Shown: positions 29,370 to 39,174 of the stretch, piece after piece
How positions within the stretch are numbered: the stretch's first letter is position 1
Layout of the letters: each line of letters opens with the position of its first letter
Source: Clostridium puniceum
GTDB lineage: Bacteria > Bacillota > Clostridia > Clostridiales > Clostridiaceae
Reading direction: 5' to 3'
Length of the DNA: 64,000 bases
NCBI RefSeq assembly: GCF_002006345.1
Contig: NZ_LZZM01000011.1
Span: 45,417 to 109,416 of the forward strand
Notes under the pieces: model-generated
What the model saw: the letters and a program-made list of their open reading frames with translations, nothing else
Databases searched by the model: none
Told to the model about the DNA's origin: nothing
Translations under genes and position numbers: made by a program

Positions 29370-29711
29370 TTTTACACCTCTTACATTAATAATAATTTTT
29401 TTAAATTTAATTATGATTAATTTGTTAAATTTATATCAATCTAAATTAAAAAAATTCTCTCTTTTCTTATTGTAACAAAAAATATCTAGAAATGCTAAAT
29501 TTTCAGAAAACTTTTTTTCGTTATTTTCATCATTTAATTAACTCTTAATATATCTTAAATTCAGTAATAAATCTAAAAACATTGATATAGCTTGATTTTC
29601 TTGCAAAACTCCTTATACAAAATATATTTATATCAGCTAATAATTTACTCACTGAATTTAAGTTAATATCTATAAAAAAGTTTAATTTAATTAATATTTT
29701 TTTGATTGTGT
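29370..29711. other. Intergenic region upstream of ptb
   Basis: 342 bp. Next to ptb lies the candidate promoter at 29410-29439; the remainder, down to the FAD dehydrogenase stop at 29712, is AT-rich with no clear element. Confidence 0.4.
29410..29439 (-). promoter_or_regulatory. Candidate ptb promoter
   Basis: On the minus strand TTGATA (29434-29439), an 18-bp spacer and CATAAT (29410-29415), 41 nt before the ptb ATG. Consensus match only. Confidence 0.4.
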
Positions 29712-31313
29712 TTATTTTGGCAAACTAAATTTTTCAATTATTTGTTCTGCAACTCTTATACCATCAACCGCTGCTGAGATTATTCCCCCTGCAAAACCTG
29801 CACCTTCTCCAGCTGGATAAAGTCCACATACATTTTCACTTTCAAGATTTTTATCTCTATGAATTCTAACTGGTGCTGAAGTCCTAGTTTCTATGCCCGT
29901 TAAAACCGCGTCTTCGCTACCATAACCTTTTATCTTATTATCAAAATTCATAATACCTTCTTTAAGTGCCTCTATAACATATTCAGGTAAACAATTCTTT
30001 AATTCTTTAAATTCATACCCTCCAGTATAACTTGGCGTTACCTTACCTAATTTACTTGAAGGTCTATCTTTCATAAAATCTCCAACTAATTGAACTGGAG
30101 CTCTATAATTGCCTCCACCTAATTTAAAAGCTAAGCCTTCATAATATCTTTGAAATTCCATACCTCGAAGTGCTGAATCTCCTTCAAAGTCTTCTGGAGA
30201 AACCGTAACAACTAATGCAGAATTAGCATTTTCTAAATCTCGTGCATGATAACTCATGCCATTAGACACCAATCTGCCTTCTTCTGAAGCAGCTGATACT
30301 ACTGCTCCACCTGGACACATGCAAAATGAATATACCCCTCTTTTTAATTTTTCACTTTGATAAGTTAATCTATAGTCTGCAGCTTGCAATTTGGGATGCT
30401 TGTGATTATCTCCATACTGGCTGATATTTATTAATTCCTGAGGATGTTCAATTCTTACACCTATAGCAAATGCCTTAGCTTCCATTGAAACTTTTTCTGC
30501 AAACAACATTTCATATGTATCTCTTGAACTATGACCTATGGCAAGCACTAAAGCTGTACATAGCTTTTCATTTCCATTAACAATTATACTTTTTAAATTC
30601 CCATCTTCATATACTATCTTATCTAACTTAGAATTAAAATTAACTTCTCCTCCAAGACTTTTTATTTCTTCCCTTATCTTCTTAACTACACCTTTCAAAA
30701 GGTCTGTTCCCACATGAGCCTTGCTTTCATATTTAATTTCTGCTGGCGCTCCTGCTTTTATTAATTCATCTAATACAAATGCACACCTGTGATCCTTTAT
30801 TCTTGTTGTTAACTTTCCATCAGAAAAGGTTCCCGCTCCACCTTCACCAAATTGAACATTTGATTCAAGATTTAACTCCCCAGTATTCCAAAATTTTTCA
30901 ACTGTCTTTGTTCTAGTATCAACATCTTCTCCACGTTCATATACTACTGGTTTGTAGCCTTGCCTTGCCAATATTAATGCAGCAAAAATTCCTGCTGGAC
31001 CAAAACCTATTACTACAGGTCTAGTTTTTAATTCCTGAATTCCAGCTTTCAATGGTTCAACTTCTTTGATTTCTTCAAATTTTACATCTTTGTCATGTAT
31101 TTTTGAAAGTACCTTCTTTTCTTTATCACAAAATATATCAACACAATAATTAAATTTTATATTATTTTTTTTTCTTGCATCTATACTTTTCTTTATTATA
31201 GTTAATTTATTAATGTTCTCCTTAGATATATTTAATTTCTTACATACCTTATTTTCTAAAACATCTAAGTCGTCATCTAACTCTAAACTTATATTGCTTA
31301 TCCTTATGGCCAT
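29712..31313 (-). CDS. Uncharacterised FAD-dependent dehydrogenase (COG2509 type)
   Basis: 533 aa. A small N-terminal domain (1-95) precedes a Rossmann FAD-binding domain with VVIGFGPAGIFAALILARQG. VQFGEGGAGTFSDGKLTTRI and SFCMCPGGAVVSAASEEGRL are typical of this family, and the C-terminus closes with YPAGEGAGFAGGIISAAVDG. Members resemble HI0933/YtfP-type flavoproteins; the substrate is unknown. It sits between ptb-buk and cdaAR in the same orientation. Confidence 0.85.
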   Translation of the reverse strand: MAIRISNISLELDDDLDVLENKVCKKLNISKENINKLTIIKKSIDARKKNNIKFNYCVDIFCDKEKKVLSKIHDKDVKFEEIKEVEPLKAGIQELKTRPVVIGFGPAGIFAALILARQGYKPVVYERGEDVDTRTKTVEKFWNTGELNLESNVQFGEGGAGTFSDGKLTTRIKDHRCAFVLDELIKAGAPAEIKYESKAHVGTDLLKGVVKKIREEIKSLGGEVNFNSKLDKIVYEDGNLKSIIVNGNEKLCTALVLAIGHSSRDTYEMLFAEKVSMEAKAFAIGVRIEHPQELINISQYGDNHKHPKLQAADYRLTYQSEKLKRGVYSFCMCPGGAVVSAASEEGRLVSNGMSYHARDLENANSALVVTVSPEDFEGDSALRGMEFQRYYEGLAFKLGGGNYRAPVQLVGDFMKDRPSSKLGKVTPSYTGGYEFKELKNCLPEYVIEALKEGIMNFDNKIKGYGSEDAVLTGIETRTSAPVRIHRDKNLESENVCGLYPAGEGAGFAGGIISAAVDGIRVAEQIIEKFSLPK

Positions 31314-31418
31314 ATTTTTACCCTGCCTTTCTAAATTATAATGTAGTTTTCAATAAGATTATATCCTATATAAAATTAGTTCAAACTAAATAAATATAGA
31401 AAAATTATACCACAAAAT

Positions 31419-31444
31419 AGCCACAGCATACTCCTACTGTGGCT
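31419..31444 (-). terminator. Second hairpin downstream of cdaR
   Basis: AGCCACAG and CTGTGGCT form an 8-bp GC-rich stem with a 10-nt loop, followed on the minus strand by TATTTTG. It lies in the cdaR to FAD-dehydrogenase spacer, after the longer hairpin at 31483-31520. Confidence 0.6.
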
Positions 31445-31482
31445 AATTATTAAGATATATATTGGAATTAACAGTTAACAAA

Positions 31483-31520
31483 ATTATACTTAAATTAAGT
31501 AACTTCAATTTAAGTATAAT
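31483..31520 (-). terminator. Terminator after cdaR
   Basis: ATTATACTTAAATT and AATTTAAGTATAAT form a perfect 14-bp stem with a 10-nt loop, followed by a short T-run on the minus strand. Confidence 0.65.
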
Positions 31521-31570
31521 TATATAAAAAATTTTTATTGTAGTGTTATAGTTTATTTTGATACGTAACC

Positions 31571-32791
31571 TTAAGCTTTCTTTTTAACCACTATATTAGC
31601 ACTTCCTACAGAGGATATGGTTACATCATTTGCATTTACAAGTGTTGCCTGTGGAGTATAATCAAAAGTTCCTTCCTCTTTTACATTAGATAAATCTAAT
31701 ATAACCTTTATATTTTCCGAACTAACCTTATCCACCGCTGTTTGAGTTCCAGTTAATGTTACATTTACAGTTGGCTTTGAAGACTCTAATAAAAGCCCTT
31801 CATTTAAATTAATATATTGTACATTACACACTAGATTTTTAGTTACATTTTCTTCTTTTGACACCTTAATTTTAACTTTAACACTATTCTCTCCATTTTG
31901 AACTGAGATTCCCTCTGGTATATTAAGCTTAGTATCAAATTCATGATCTTCCTGTAAAGAGGACATGTCCACAAATTCAGTATCTATTGCTTGTATTTTT
32001 TCTAAACTTTGACTATCACCTATAATATTTATACTGTTTTTACTTAGTTCATAACCATCCATTTTAAAACCTGCTGAAACCCTTCCTACAGTTTTTAAAT
32101 TTATAGGCACAACTTTACCATTAATTATTGTAATTGATAATTGTGATGTTTTATTATCAGCTTCAACGTCACCAATTTCGTTACCTAATGAATCTACAAA
32201 TTTTATCTCATACTCTTTTCTGATATTTTTATCTATATCTTTTTCTTCACCTGTTAAAATAGCTTCACTAATTTTATCAATAGAACTTTTTCCGCCTGTT
32301 ACTGTCACCTTACTTGGAGATATACTTTGTTCTTTCTCATAAATATTTTCTTTAAAAGTAGTTTTTACTTTTGATTTTATTGTAAATTCCTTCTTAACCA
32401 ACTCTTCTAAATTAACTTTTATCCCTAAAAAACCATTATTTTTAATATTAATATTTTCAGGATAACTTATTATTTGAACTGGTATAGTATTTTCTCCATT
32501 TTTTAATGCATAAGCTGATATATCAGCAACGATTTTAAAATCTTCTTTTTTAACCTTTGCTACTTCACTTGATGGCCCTTCTAATTTTAAATCCACTGTG
32601 AACTGTTGTTTATTAACAATTGTAAATTTTGAATTAGTCAAAGATTCTTGATTAATTAGTTCTACAGGAATATTCTTTAATTCATATGTTCTAAGTGGAT
32701 TTTCTACAATTGAGATATACAGCCATAAACCAAGTGATAACAGTACACAAATAATCTTTACAATTAATGTTCTGCCTTCACCTTTATCCAT
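31571..32791 (-). CDS. cdaR: YbbR-domain regulator of diadenylate cyclase
   Basis: 406 aa. One membrane span near residues 8-27 (LIVKIICVLLSLGLWLYISI) is followed by IVENPLRTYELKNIPVELIN, the usual opening of the first YbbR repeat, and about four YbbR repeats outside the membrane. CdaR binds and modulates the membrane cyclase CdaA. The start overlaps the end of cdaA by 28 nt with an SD (GGGGAGAGGGTG) inside cdaA, so translation is coupled. Confidence 0.9.
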   Translation of the reverse strand: MDKGEGRTLIVKIICVLLSLGLWLYISIVENPLRTYELKNIPVELINQESLTNSKFTIVNKQQFTVDLKLEGPSSEVAKVKKEDFKIVADISAYALKNGENTIPVQIISYPENINIKNNGFLGIKVNLEELVKKEFTIKSKVKTTFKENIYEKEQSISPSKVTVTGGKSSIDKISEAILTGEEKDIDKNIRKEYEIKFVDSLGNEIGDVEADNKTSQLSITIINGKVVPINLKTVGRVSAGFKMDGYELSKNSINIIGDSQSLEKIQAIDTEFVDMSSLQEDHEFDTKLNIPEGISVQNGENSVKVKIKVSKEENVTKNLVCNVQYINLNEGLLLESSKPTVNVTLTGTQTAVDKVSSENIKVILDLSNVKEEGTFDYTPQATLVNANDVTISSVGSANIVVKKKA

Positions 32792-33615
32792 GACTTCACC
32801 CTCTCCCCTGCTGTTTTTACTTTTTTCTCATTTCTATTTTCTATTATTTTTAGTACTATATTCTTCAATTTTTCTTTGTCATATCCTCTTGTTATTCTGC
32901 CATTAATAGCTAAAGATATTACACCTGTTTCTTCGGATACAATTATAATTAGAGCATCTGATACCTCTGATAGACCTATTGCAGCTCTATGTCTAGTTCC
33001 TAGCTTCTTATTAATTCTATTATTATCAGTTAATGGCAATACACAACCTGATGCTAGAATTCTATTATTTCTTATTATTGTTGCCCCGTCATGAAGTGGA
33101 GTATTGACTACAAATATATTTTCCAAAAGATTAGCTGTTACATTTGCATCTAATAGTGTACCTGCACCAATCAATTCCTTTAATCCAGTACTTTGCTCTA
33201 TTACAATTAATGCTCCAGTTCTACTCTCAGCTAAATTTTGAACAGCAATCGCAATTTCATTAATAGTTGTATTTAAATCTTCTTTATTATTAGGATAATG
33301 CTTATCATCAAAGGCTGTTCTTCCCAAATGTTCTAAAGCTCTTCTAATTTCAGGCTGAAAAATTATGATTACAGTTAATACCCCTATGGTTAATGTCTTG
33401 TTTAATATAAAATATAACATATCTAGCTTTAGTACATAACTAATTGGAATTAGAGTTATAATTAATACGATTCCCTTTAATAATTGCTCAGCTCTAGTTT
33501 CTTTTATTAACATATAGCCTTTATAAAAAATGTATGATACCACTAAAATATCCAATACAGACCACAATGACATATTGGAAAAACTCTTTCCAACCATTCC
33601 TAAAAATTCACTCAA
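32764..33615 (-). CDS. cdaA: Diadenylate cyclase (membrane-bound, DisA_N domain)
   Basis: 283 aa. Three N-terminal membrane spans (about 15-90) precede the DisA_N cyclase domain with NTPLHDGATIIRNN (DGA motif) and GTRHRAAIGLSE (RHR motif). It makes c-di-AMP, which controls potassium and osmotic balance in Firmicutes. The frame extends 18 codons upstream, but the only good Shine-Dalgarno (GAGGTGAG) points to a TTG at 33615 giving (M)SEFLGMVG, which also fits the family length. First gene of cdaA-cdaR. Confidence 0.94.
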   Translation of the reverse strand: MSEFLGMVGKSFSNMSLWSVLDILVVSYIFYKGYMLIKETRAEQLLKGIVLIITLIPISYVLKLDMLYFILNKTLTIGVLTVIIIFQPEIRRALEHLGRTAFDDKHYPNNKEDLNTTINEIAIAVQNLAESRTGALIVIEQSTGLKELIGAGTLLDANVTANLLENIFVVNTPLHDGATIIRNNRILASGCVLPLTDNNRINKKLGTRHRAAIGLSEVSDALIIIVSEETGVISLAINGRITRGYDKEKLKNIVLKIIENRNEKKVKTAGERVKSWIKVKAEH

Positions 33616-33868
33616 AATTCTCACCTCTTTTCTTCTCTTAATAAAAATTATACAACAAATACTATACACTTAGATATAAAGACAATTATTATTTTCTTAC
33701 TTTTTAATTATTTTTATTATAATTTTTTCTTAATCTTAATTAATCCCCGTTAAGGGTAGTTTAAACTCATAAACAAATTGTATTAGAAGTTTATAAAAAT
33801 AAATAGTGTATATTATTACTTTCTTTGGTAATAATATTCTTGTTGCACTATACCGAAGGAGGTTTTTT

Positions 33869-34477
33869 ATGAAAAAGACATGTAGTATTTTTGTAATTAC
33901 TTTAATACTATATCTTTCCGTTATTAATATTGGTCTAGTCTTTGCCTCAGATTTAGGCAAGACTTGTAGTGAAACTATGCAGATTCCTGAAAATCAAGAA
34001 TCTAATAAAAATTATTTAAATACTAATATAGAAATTAACTCCAAATCTATTGGAAAACATAATGAGGTCTTAGAAGTTTTTGATCACGCTACTCAACAAT
34101 TGTACATAACGGGCGAAGATATAGATTTAATGGCAAAACTTGTTTATGCTGAAAGCATTGGCGAACCATATTCTGGGAAAGTAGCTGTAGCTTCTGTAGT
34201 ATTAAATCGAACTATTGATCCACATTTTCCAAATACTATACAGGAAGTTATATTTCAAAAAAATGCTTTTTCTTGTGTTAAAAATGGTAAAATAAATGCT
34301 AATCCAAATCAGGATTGCTATGATGCAGTATACGATGCAATTAAAGGTGCTGATCCAACAAATGATGCTTTATTTTTCTATAATCCAAGCATAGCAACGT
34401 GCAATTGGATGAAAGATACAGAAAAATTTAATCAAACTACTATAGGACATCATACTTTTTTTAAAATAAAATCATAA
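33869..34477 (+). CDS. Secreted SleB/CwlJ-type cell-wall hydrolase
   Basis: 202 aa. A signal peptide (MKKTCSIFVITLILYLSVIN, ending near VFAS) is followed by a spacer and a Hydrolase_2 domain (about 90-202): LMAKLVYAESIGEPYSGKVA with the catalytic Glu in YAE, VLNRTIDPHFP, FSCVKNG and TIGHHTFF. Family members are lytic transglycosylases acting on spore cortex or vegetative wall. The frame extends 21 codons further upstream, but GAAGGAGG sits just before the ATG at 33869. It is divergent from cdaA. Spore cortex role is likely but unproven. Confidence 0.88.
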   Translation: MKKTCSIFVITLILYLSVINIGLVFASDLGKTCSETMQIPENQESNKNYLNTNIEINSKSIGKHNEVLEVFDHATQQLYITGEDIDLMAKLVYAESIGEPYSGKVAVASVVLNRTIDPHFPNTIQEVIFQKNAFSCVKNGKINANPNQDCYDAVYDAIKGADPTNDALFFYNPSIATCNWMKDTEKFNQTTIGHHTFFKIKS

Positions 34478-34495
34478 TACTAATGTAAAATAAAA

Positions 34496-34560
34496 AATAG
34501 TGAATATTTAAAAAGTAATAATACAAAATTTGAATTATTACTTTTTAATATTCTACTATT
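34496..34560. terminator. Bidirectional terminator between SleB-like and TPR genes
   Basis: AAAAAGTAATAAT and ATTATTACTTTTT form a long stem extended outward by further AT pairs. T-tracts lie on both strands, and the flanking genes converge here. Confidence 0.75.
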
Positions 34561-34626
34561 CAATTATATTGTCCAAATTTATTAATTAATATAACACTCC
34601 CTACTTTATTTTTCATAAGTTATGTT

Positions 34627-35961
34627 CTAACTTCTAGCTATAGTAGCAAGCTTATCATTTACATAAATAGAACGTGGAAAATTATTCATTAGCGTATTTG
34701 CATATTTCTTACTCTTTTCTTTGTCAGCAAAATTAGTCAATAATGCTAATTGATATAATGCTTCCTCAGTATATACCCCCTTGGGATATTGACTATAATA
34801 CTCTTCATATCGTTTAAGTGCAATCTTATCCTCTGCTTTTTTAAGGGAATTACTTGCTCTGTAAAATAAGACATGCTCTTTGTAACTATTTCCTTCACAA
34901 TATGTATAAGCCTTGTCCAATGAAATTTCAGCATCATTATAATTACCTTGATTAAAATACCATAATCCATAATCATAAAATTTTAATACACCTTCATTTT
35001 TCATTAGCTTAATAGCTTTATTATATATTTCAGCCCCTTCACTGCTTACGGCTTCTGCTTTAACATCTTTTAGTTGCTCATATACTCCATCTAAATCATT
35101 ACTTGATATTAACGTTTTTAACTTTTCTGTATCAAGTGTTTTACTTTGAGGTCCTTCTTTAACTATTTCTTCTGCTTTAGCATCTTGACTTTCTTGATCT
35201 TTTTCTTGTGCTGCAGACTCTTTAATCTCTATAAAGTCTTTACTTTCCTCTGTTGTATTCTCTTTTTCTTCAACTGTTTTACTATCTTTTTCTTGTTTAG
35301 TTCCAATATTCTTTACTTGCTCTATAATTCCAGAAAAATCTTTGTTCTTAAATTTTGCAAAAACTAAATAACCTCCAGCAACAATTGCGATAACTACAAA
35401 TAGACTTGTTACTCCAATTAAAAAGCCCTTTGAAGAATTTTTAGCTTCTGAATAAATTCCATTTTCTTTTAATTCCTTCTGAATAATTTTAGCTGTAACT
35501 GCACTTTGATCTATTCTTAAAGCCTTATCAACATATTCTTTAGCTTTATAAAAATCACCTTTTTTTTGATAACATATTCCAATTCCTGTATTTACTTTAA
35601 TTGTATTAAAGTCACTTTCTAAACATATTTTAAATAATTCCAGAGCCCTTTCAATATTTAGTTGTTTTAATGCTTTTTCACCTTGTTTATACAGCTCTAA
35701 TCTCTTTTCATCTGCTTCTGAATCTCTTATATAATTTCTTGCAATCTCATCATTGTTTAAATCCTCATTTATTTTCCATACAGTGATTGCTTCATTTAAA
35801 TTTCCCTTTTGGTATAATAATAACCCTTTAAAATTTAATACTGGAGCATTATCTAATCCTTCTGATAATATCTCTTCACATAGTTCTAATGCTTTGTTAA
35901 TTTTACCTTTTTCATAATAGTCCATGGCTTTATCGTAGGCTTTTTTAACCCTTCTATTCAT
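34627..35961 (-). CDS. Membrane-anchored TPR protein
   Basis: 444 aa. N-terminal TPR repeats (about 1-165: AYDKAMDYYEKGKINKALEL, GICYQKKGDFYKAKEYVDKA) lie in the cytoplasm. One membrane span follows near 180-205 (FLIGVTSLFVVIAIVAGGYL), then a Lys/Glu-rich linker, and a C-terminal TPR/tetratricopeptide region (about 330-440: YFNQGNYNDAEISLDKAYTY, YSQYPKGVYTEEALYQLALL). Such proteins usually act as scaffolds; the partner is unknown. An upstream GTG is possible but AAGGTG serves the ATG at 35961. Confidence 0.8.
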   Translation of the reverse strand: MNRRVKKAYDKAMDYYEKGKINKALELCEEILSEGLDNAPVLNFKGLLLYQKGNLNEAITVWKINEDLNNDEIARNYIRDSEADEKRLELYKQGEKALKQLNIERALELFKICLESDFNTIKVNTGIGICYQKKGDFYKAKEYVDKALRIDQSAVTAKIIQKELKENGIYSEAKNSSKGFLIGVTSLFVVIAIVAGGYLVFAKFKNKDFSGIIEQVKNIGTKQEKDSKTVEEKENTTEESKDFIEIKESAAQEKDQESQDAKAEEIVKEGPQSKTLDTEKLKTLISSNDLDGVYEQLKDVKAEAVSSEGAEIYNKAIKLMKNEGVLKFYDYGLWYFNQGNYNDAEISLDKAYTYCEGNSYKEHVLFYRASNSLKKAEDKIALKRYEEYYSQYPKGVYTEEALYQLALLTNFADKEKSKKYANTLMNNFPRSIYVNDKLATIARS

Positions 35962-36212
35962 AAATATCACCTTACCGCTCTTAAATATAACATGTCTCTT
36001 ACTACTAGTATATTATATCCTCTATCGTTATTACAATTAAATTAAAACTATAGTTTTAATTAATCAAATAAATTATAAAAATAACTTTATTTGATTAGAA
36101 ATTACCATCTTAAATCTATAAGTGTAGTCATGTGCACATATATTGTAACCTATTTAATTAACCACTATCTATCTTAAATTATAAATTACCCTATAACTAT
36201 ACTTTACAACTA

Positions 36213-36247
36213 TTAAAGGCTACCTCAATAACTGAGATAGCCTTTAA
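36213..36247 (-). terminator. Terminator-like hairpin after ptsI
   Basis: TTAAAGGCTAcCTCA and TGAGaTAGCCTTTAA form a near-perfect 15-bp stem with a 5-nt loop, 20 nt after the ptsI stop. The T-tract on the minus strand is weak. Confidence 0.65.
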
Positions 36248-36266
36248 CTTTATAAAAATTTATATT

Positions 36267-37886
36267 TTATTCTTGTTCTAACATTATTTTCTTAGCATTT
36301 AAGATTGATGTAGCACTCATTGAGAATTCATCTAATCCATATTCAACTAATGTAGGGATAGCTGCTTCATCTCCAGCCATTTCTCCACACATTCCAACCC
36401 ATTTACCGTGCTTATGAGCTCCATCTATAGTCATCTTTATTAATCTAAGTACAGCTGGGTGCATTGGATTGTAAAGATATGAAACTTTTTCGCTCATTCT
36501 ATCAGCTGCTAAAGTATATTGAATTAAGTCATTTGTTCCAATTGAGAAGAAATCAACATGTTTAGCTAATTCATCAGCGTAAACTGCTGCTGCTGGAATT
36601 TCAATCATAATACCCCATTGAATTTTTTCTGAGTATTCTTTTCCTTCAGCCTTTAATTCAGCCTTACACTCTTCAACAACTTCTTTTGCTTGCTCAAATT
36701 CTTCTAATCCTGAGATCATTGGGAACATAACTGCAAGGTTTCCGTAAATAGAAGCTCTAAGTAATGCTCTTAATTGAACTTTGAATATATCTTTTCTGTC
36801 TAAACAAAGTCTAATTGCTCTGTATCCTAAGAATGGATTCATTTCTTCTGGTAATGGTAAATATGGAAGAGTCTTATCTCCACCTATATCTAAAGTTCTT
36901 ATAACAACTTGCTTACCTGCTGTTTTTTCAAGAACAAACTTATAACTTTCAAATTGTTCTTCTTCTGTCGGAGCACTATCTCTATCCATGTATAAGAATT
37001 CTGTTCTAAATAATCCTACACCGTCTCCACCGTTTGCTAAAACACTAAGAACATCTTCTGGCTTACCAATGTTTCCACAAACTTCAATCCTTCTACCTGA
37101 TTTAGTAGTTGTTTTAACATCTATTAATTTCTTTAATTCTTCTTGTTCAGCTTGGAATTTTTCTTTTTTAGCTTTATATTCTGAAACTACTTCTTCTGAA
37201 GGATTTATAATTATATCTCCAGTTATTCCATCAAGTATGATTGTATCTCCTGTTTTAACACATTCAGTTATATCACCTAAGCCAAGTACAGCTGGAATTT
37301 CTAAAGTTCTAGCCATTATAGCAGCATGCGAAGTTCTTCCACCAATGTTTGTTACAAATCCTACAACCTTAGTTCTATCTAAACCTGCTGTATCAGATGG
37401 AGTTAAATCATGAGCTACAACTATTGTATTGCTTTCAGTTATTGCAAAAGAATCTCCGCCTTTTCCTGCGAAGTTTGATAGTATTCTCTTAGATACGTCT
37501 TTAATATCAGCAGCTCTTTCTCTCATGTATTCATTATCCATAGATTCAAATATAGCAACAAAAGTATTTGTAACGCTTTCAATTGCCTTTAAACCATTTA
37601 CATTGTTATTTTCAATTTCCATCATCATTGCTCCAGTAAATTCTGGATCATCTAATAATGTGATGTGTGCTTCAAATACTTCCGCTTTTTCTGCACCCAT
37701 TTCTTTTTCTGCTTTAGCTTTAATAACTTCTAATTGTGCTTTAGAATCATCTAATGCTTTTTGCATTTTATCCTTTTCTGCACCTATATCTGTGATTTTA
37801 GCGTCACTTATAACAATCTCTTCGTTTTCTTGTACAAATACTTTTCCTATTGCATATCCCTTAGATGCAGCAATACCTTTTTTCAT
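36267..37886 (-). CDS. ptsI: PTS Enzyme I, phosphoenolpyruvate-protein phosphotransferase
   Basis: 539 aa. It passes phosphate from PEP to HPr to drive sugar phosphotransferase uptake. Visible: N-terminal HPr-binding helical domain; phospho-His in NIGGRTSHAAIMARTLEIPA; GDGVGLFRTEFLYMDR; and a C-terminal PEP-binding barrel with FFSIGTNDLIQYTLAADR and GMCGEMAGD with the catalytic Cys. The frame is open 12 codons upstream, but AAGGAGGAG directs the ATG at 37886. It is not next to ptsH here. Confidence 0.96.
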   Translation of the reverse strand: MKKGIAASKGYAIGKVFVQENEEIVISDAKITDIGAEKDKMQKALDDSKAQLEVIKAKAEKEMGAEKAEVFEAHITLLDDPEFTGAMMMEIENNNVNGLKAIESVTNTFVAIFESMDNEYMRERAADIKDVSKRILSNFAGKGGDSFAITESNTIVVAHDLTPSDTAGLDRTKVVGFVTNIGGRTSHAAIMARTLEIPAVLGLGDITECVKTGDTIILDGITGDIIINPSEEVVSEYKAKKEKFQAEQEELKKLIDVKTTTKSGRRIEVCGNIGKPEDVLSVLANGGDGVGLFRTEFLYMDRDSAPTEEEQFESYKFVLEKTAGKQVVIRTLDIGGDKTLPYLPLPEEMNPFLGYRAIRLCLDRKDIFKVQLRALLRASIYGNLAVMFPMISGLEEFEQAKEVVEECKAELKAEGKEYSEKIQWGIMIEIPAAAVYADELAKHVDFFSIGTNDLIQYTLAADRMSEKVSYLYNPMHPAVLRLIKMTIDGAHKHGKWVGMCGEMAGDEAAIPTLVEYGLDEFSMSATSILNAKKIMLEQE

Positions 37887-37987
37887 AATATGGAACTCCT
37901 CCTTGATTATTAATTTCCTCATAATTAAGTATAATTTTTGCTTCTTGCTATAATCATTCTGTCTTATTTTAAGTATAAACCTTTTTT

Positions 37988-38015
37988 ATTATAACATAAT
38001 TCACAAAAAGTTTAA
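37988..38015 (-). promoter_or_regulatory. Candidate ptsI promoter
   Basis: On the minus strand TTAAAC (38010-38015), a 16-bp spacer and a perfect TATAAT (37988-37993), about 100 nt before the ptsI ATG. Confidence 0.4.
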
Positions 38016-38116
38016 CTTAATTTAACCGTTTTTTATGATTTTTTACTAAAGAACTCTAATTTCTTCTATCTTTTTACCACATTTTTCCTATTTATATCAA
38101 CATTATATAAATTTAA

Positions 38117-39151
38117 TTATAAATCATCTATTAAACTTGTTACTTTTGCATATGCTGTAGATCTTGCTTCAAAAAAATCTGTCTTAACAGAATTCGCATC
38201 TGATAAACTATCTACCCATAAAGCTGGATTATGATTATATCCCTTAAATAATGGTTCTAAATTTATCTCTTTTAATCTTTTATTTCCTAAATATTTTATA
38301 TATTCTTCTATTAAATTTTTATTTATTCCTTGTATTTTATCTCCAATAACATAATGTCCCCATAAAATTTCCTGTTCTACACCAGTTCTCATCATTTCTC
38401 TTAATTCATTTTTCACTTCAGGTGTAAATAATTCAGGATTCTCCTTTTGCAATTCCTTTATAATATTTCTAAAAAGCCACAAATGAGTATTTTCATCCCT
38501 ATTTATATATCTAATTTCTTGTGCTGAACCTGGCATCTTACCATTTCTCTCTAAATTATAGAAAAACATAAATCCAGAATAAAAATATATACCTTCTAAA
38601 ATATAATTAGCCATAATAGTTTTTAATAGATTATGTGTTGTAGGTTTATTAATGAATTCATTATATAGATCACCTATAAATTTATTCCTATTTAAAAGTA
38701 TTTCATCATCTTTCCATTGATAAAGTATTTCGTTTCTTTTTTCAGGGGAACATATACTATCAAGCATATAACTATAACTTTGTGAATGTACTGCTTCCTG
38801 AAAACTTTGAATTGTTAAGCAAAGATTTATTTCACTTGCTGTTATATAATTATTTATATTACTTAGATTAGCTGTTTGGATAGAATCTAAAAATATTAAA
38901 AATGATAATATCTTATCATATGCAGTTCTTTCTTCCTCTAATAAATTTTGATAATCTTTTAAATCTTGTGAAAGGTTAACCTCTTCTGGTATCCAGAAAT
39001 TATTCATTCCTTGTCTGTACCAATCCGAAACCCAGTTGTACTTCATATTATTAAAATCATTCAAATTTGTAGTATTTCCATTTATTATTCTCTTTTTATT
39101 AATATCTCTATCTCCAAATTCATTAAATAAAGGTTTTTTATTTATATTCAT
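38117..39151 (-). CDS. nrdB: Ribonucleotide reductase, class I beta subunit
   Basis: 344 aa. It generates the radical used by NrdA for deoxynucleotide synthesis. Metal ligands can be placed: Asp in FLIFLDSIQTANL, Glu and His in SFQEAVHSQSYSYML, Glu in LEGIYFYSGFMFF, and Glu and His in NRDENTHLWLFRNI. The Tyr four residues after the first His is present, which argues for a tyrosyl-radical enzyme. No nrdI or nrdH is nearby, so it is class Ia/Ic-like rather than Ib. It follows nrdA after a 223-bp repeat-rich spacer. Confidence 0.93.
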   Translation of the reverse strand: MNINKKPLFNEFGDRDINKKRIINGNTTNLNDFNNMKYNWVSDWYRQGMNNFWIPEEVNLSQDLKDYQNLLEEERTAYDKILSFLIFLDSIQTANLSNINNYITASEINLCLTIQSFQEAVHSQSYSYMLDSICSPEKRNEILYQWKDDEILLNRNKFIGDLYNEFINKPTTHNLLKTIMANYILEGIYFYSGFMFFYNLERNGKMPGSAQEIRYINRDENTHLWLFRNIIKELQKENPELFTPEVKNELREMMRTGVEQEILWGHYVIGDKIQGINKNLIEEYIKYLGNKRLKEINLEPLFKGYNHNPALWVDSLSDANSVKTDFFEARSTAYAKVTSLIDDL

Positions 39152-39174
39152 TTTTCTTCTCCTATTCTTTATAC

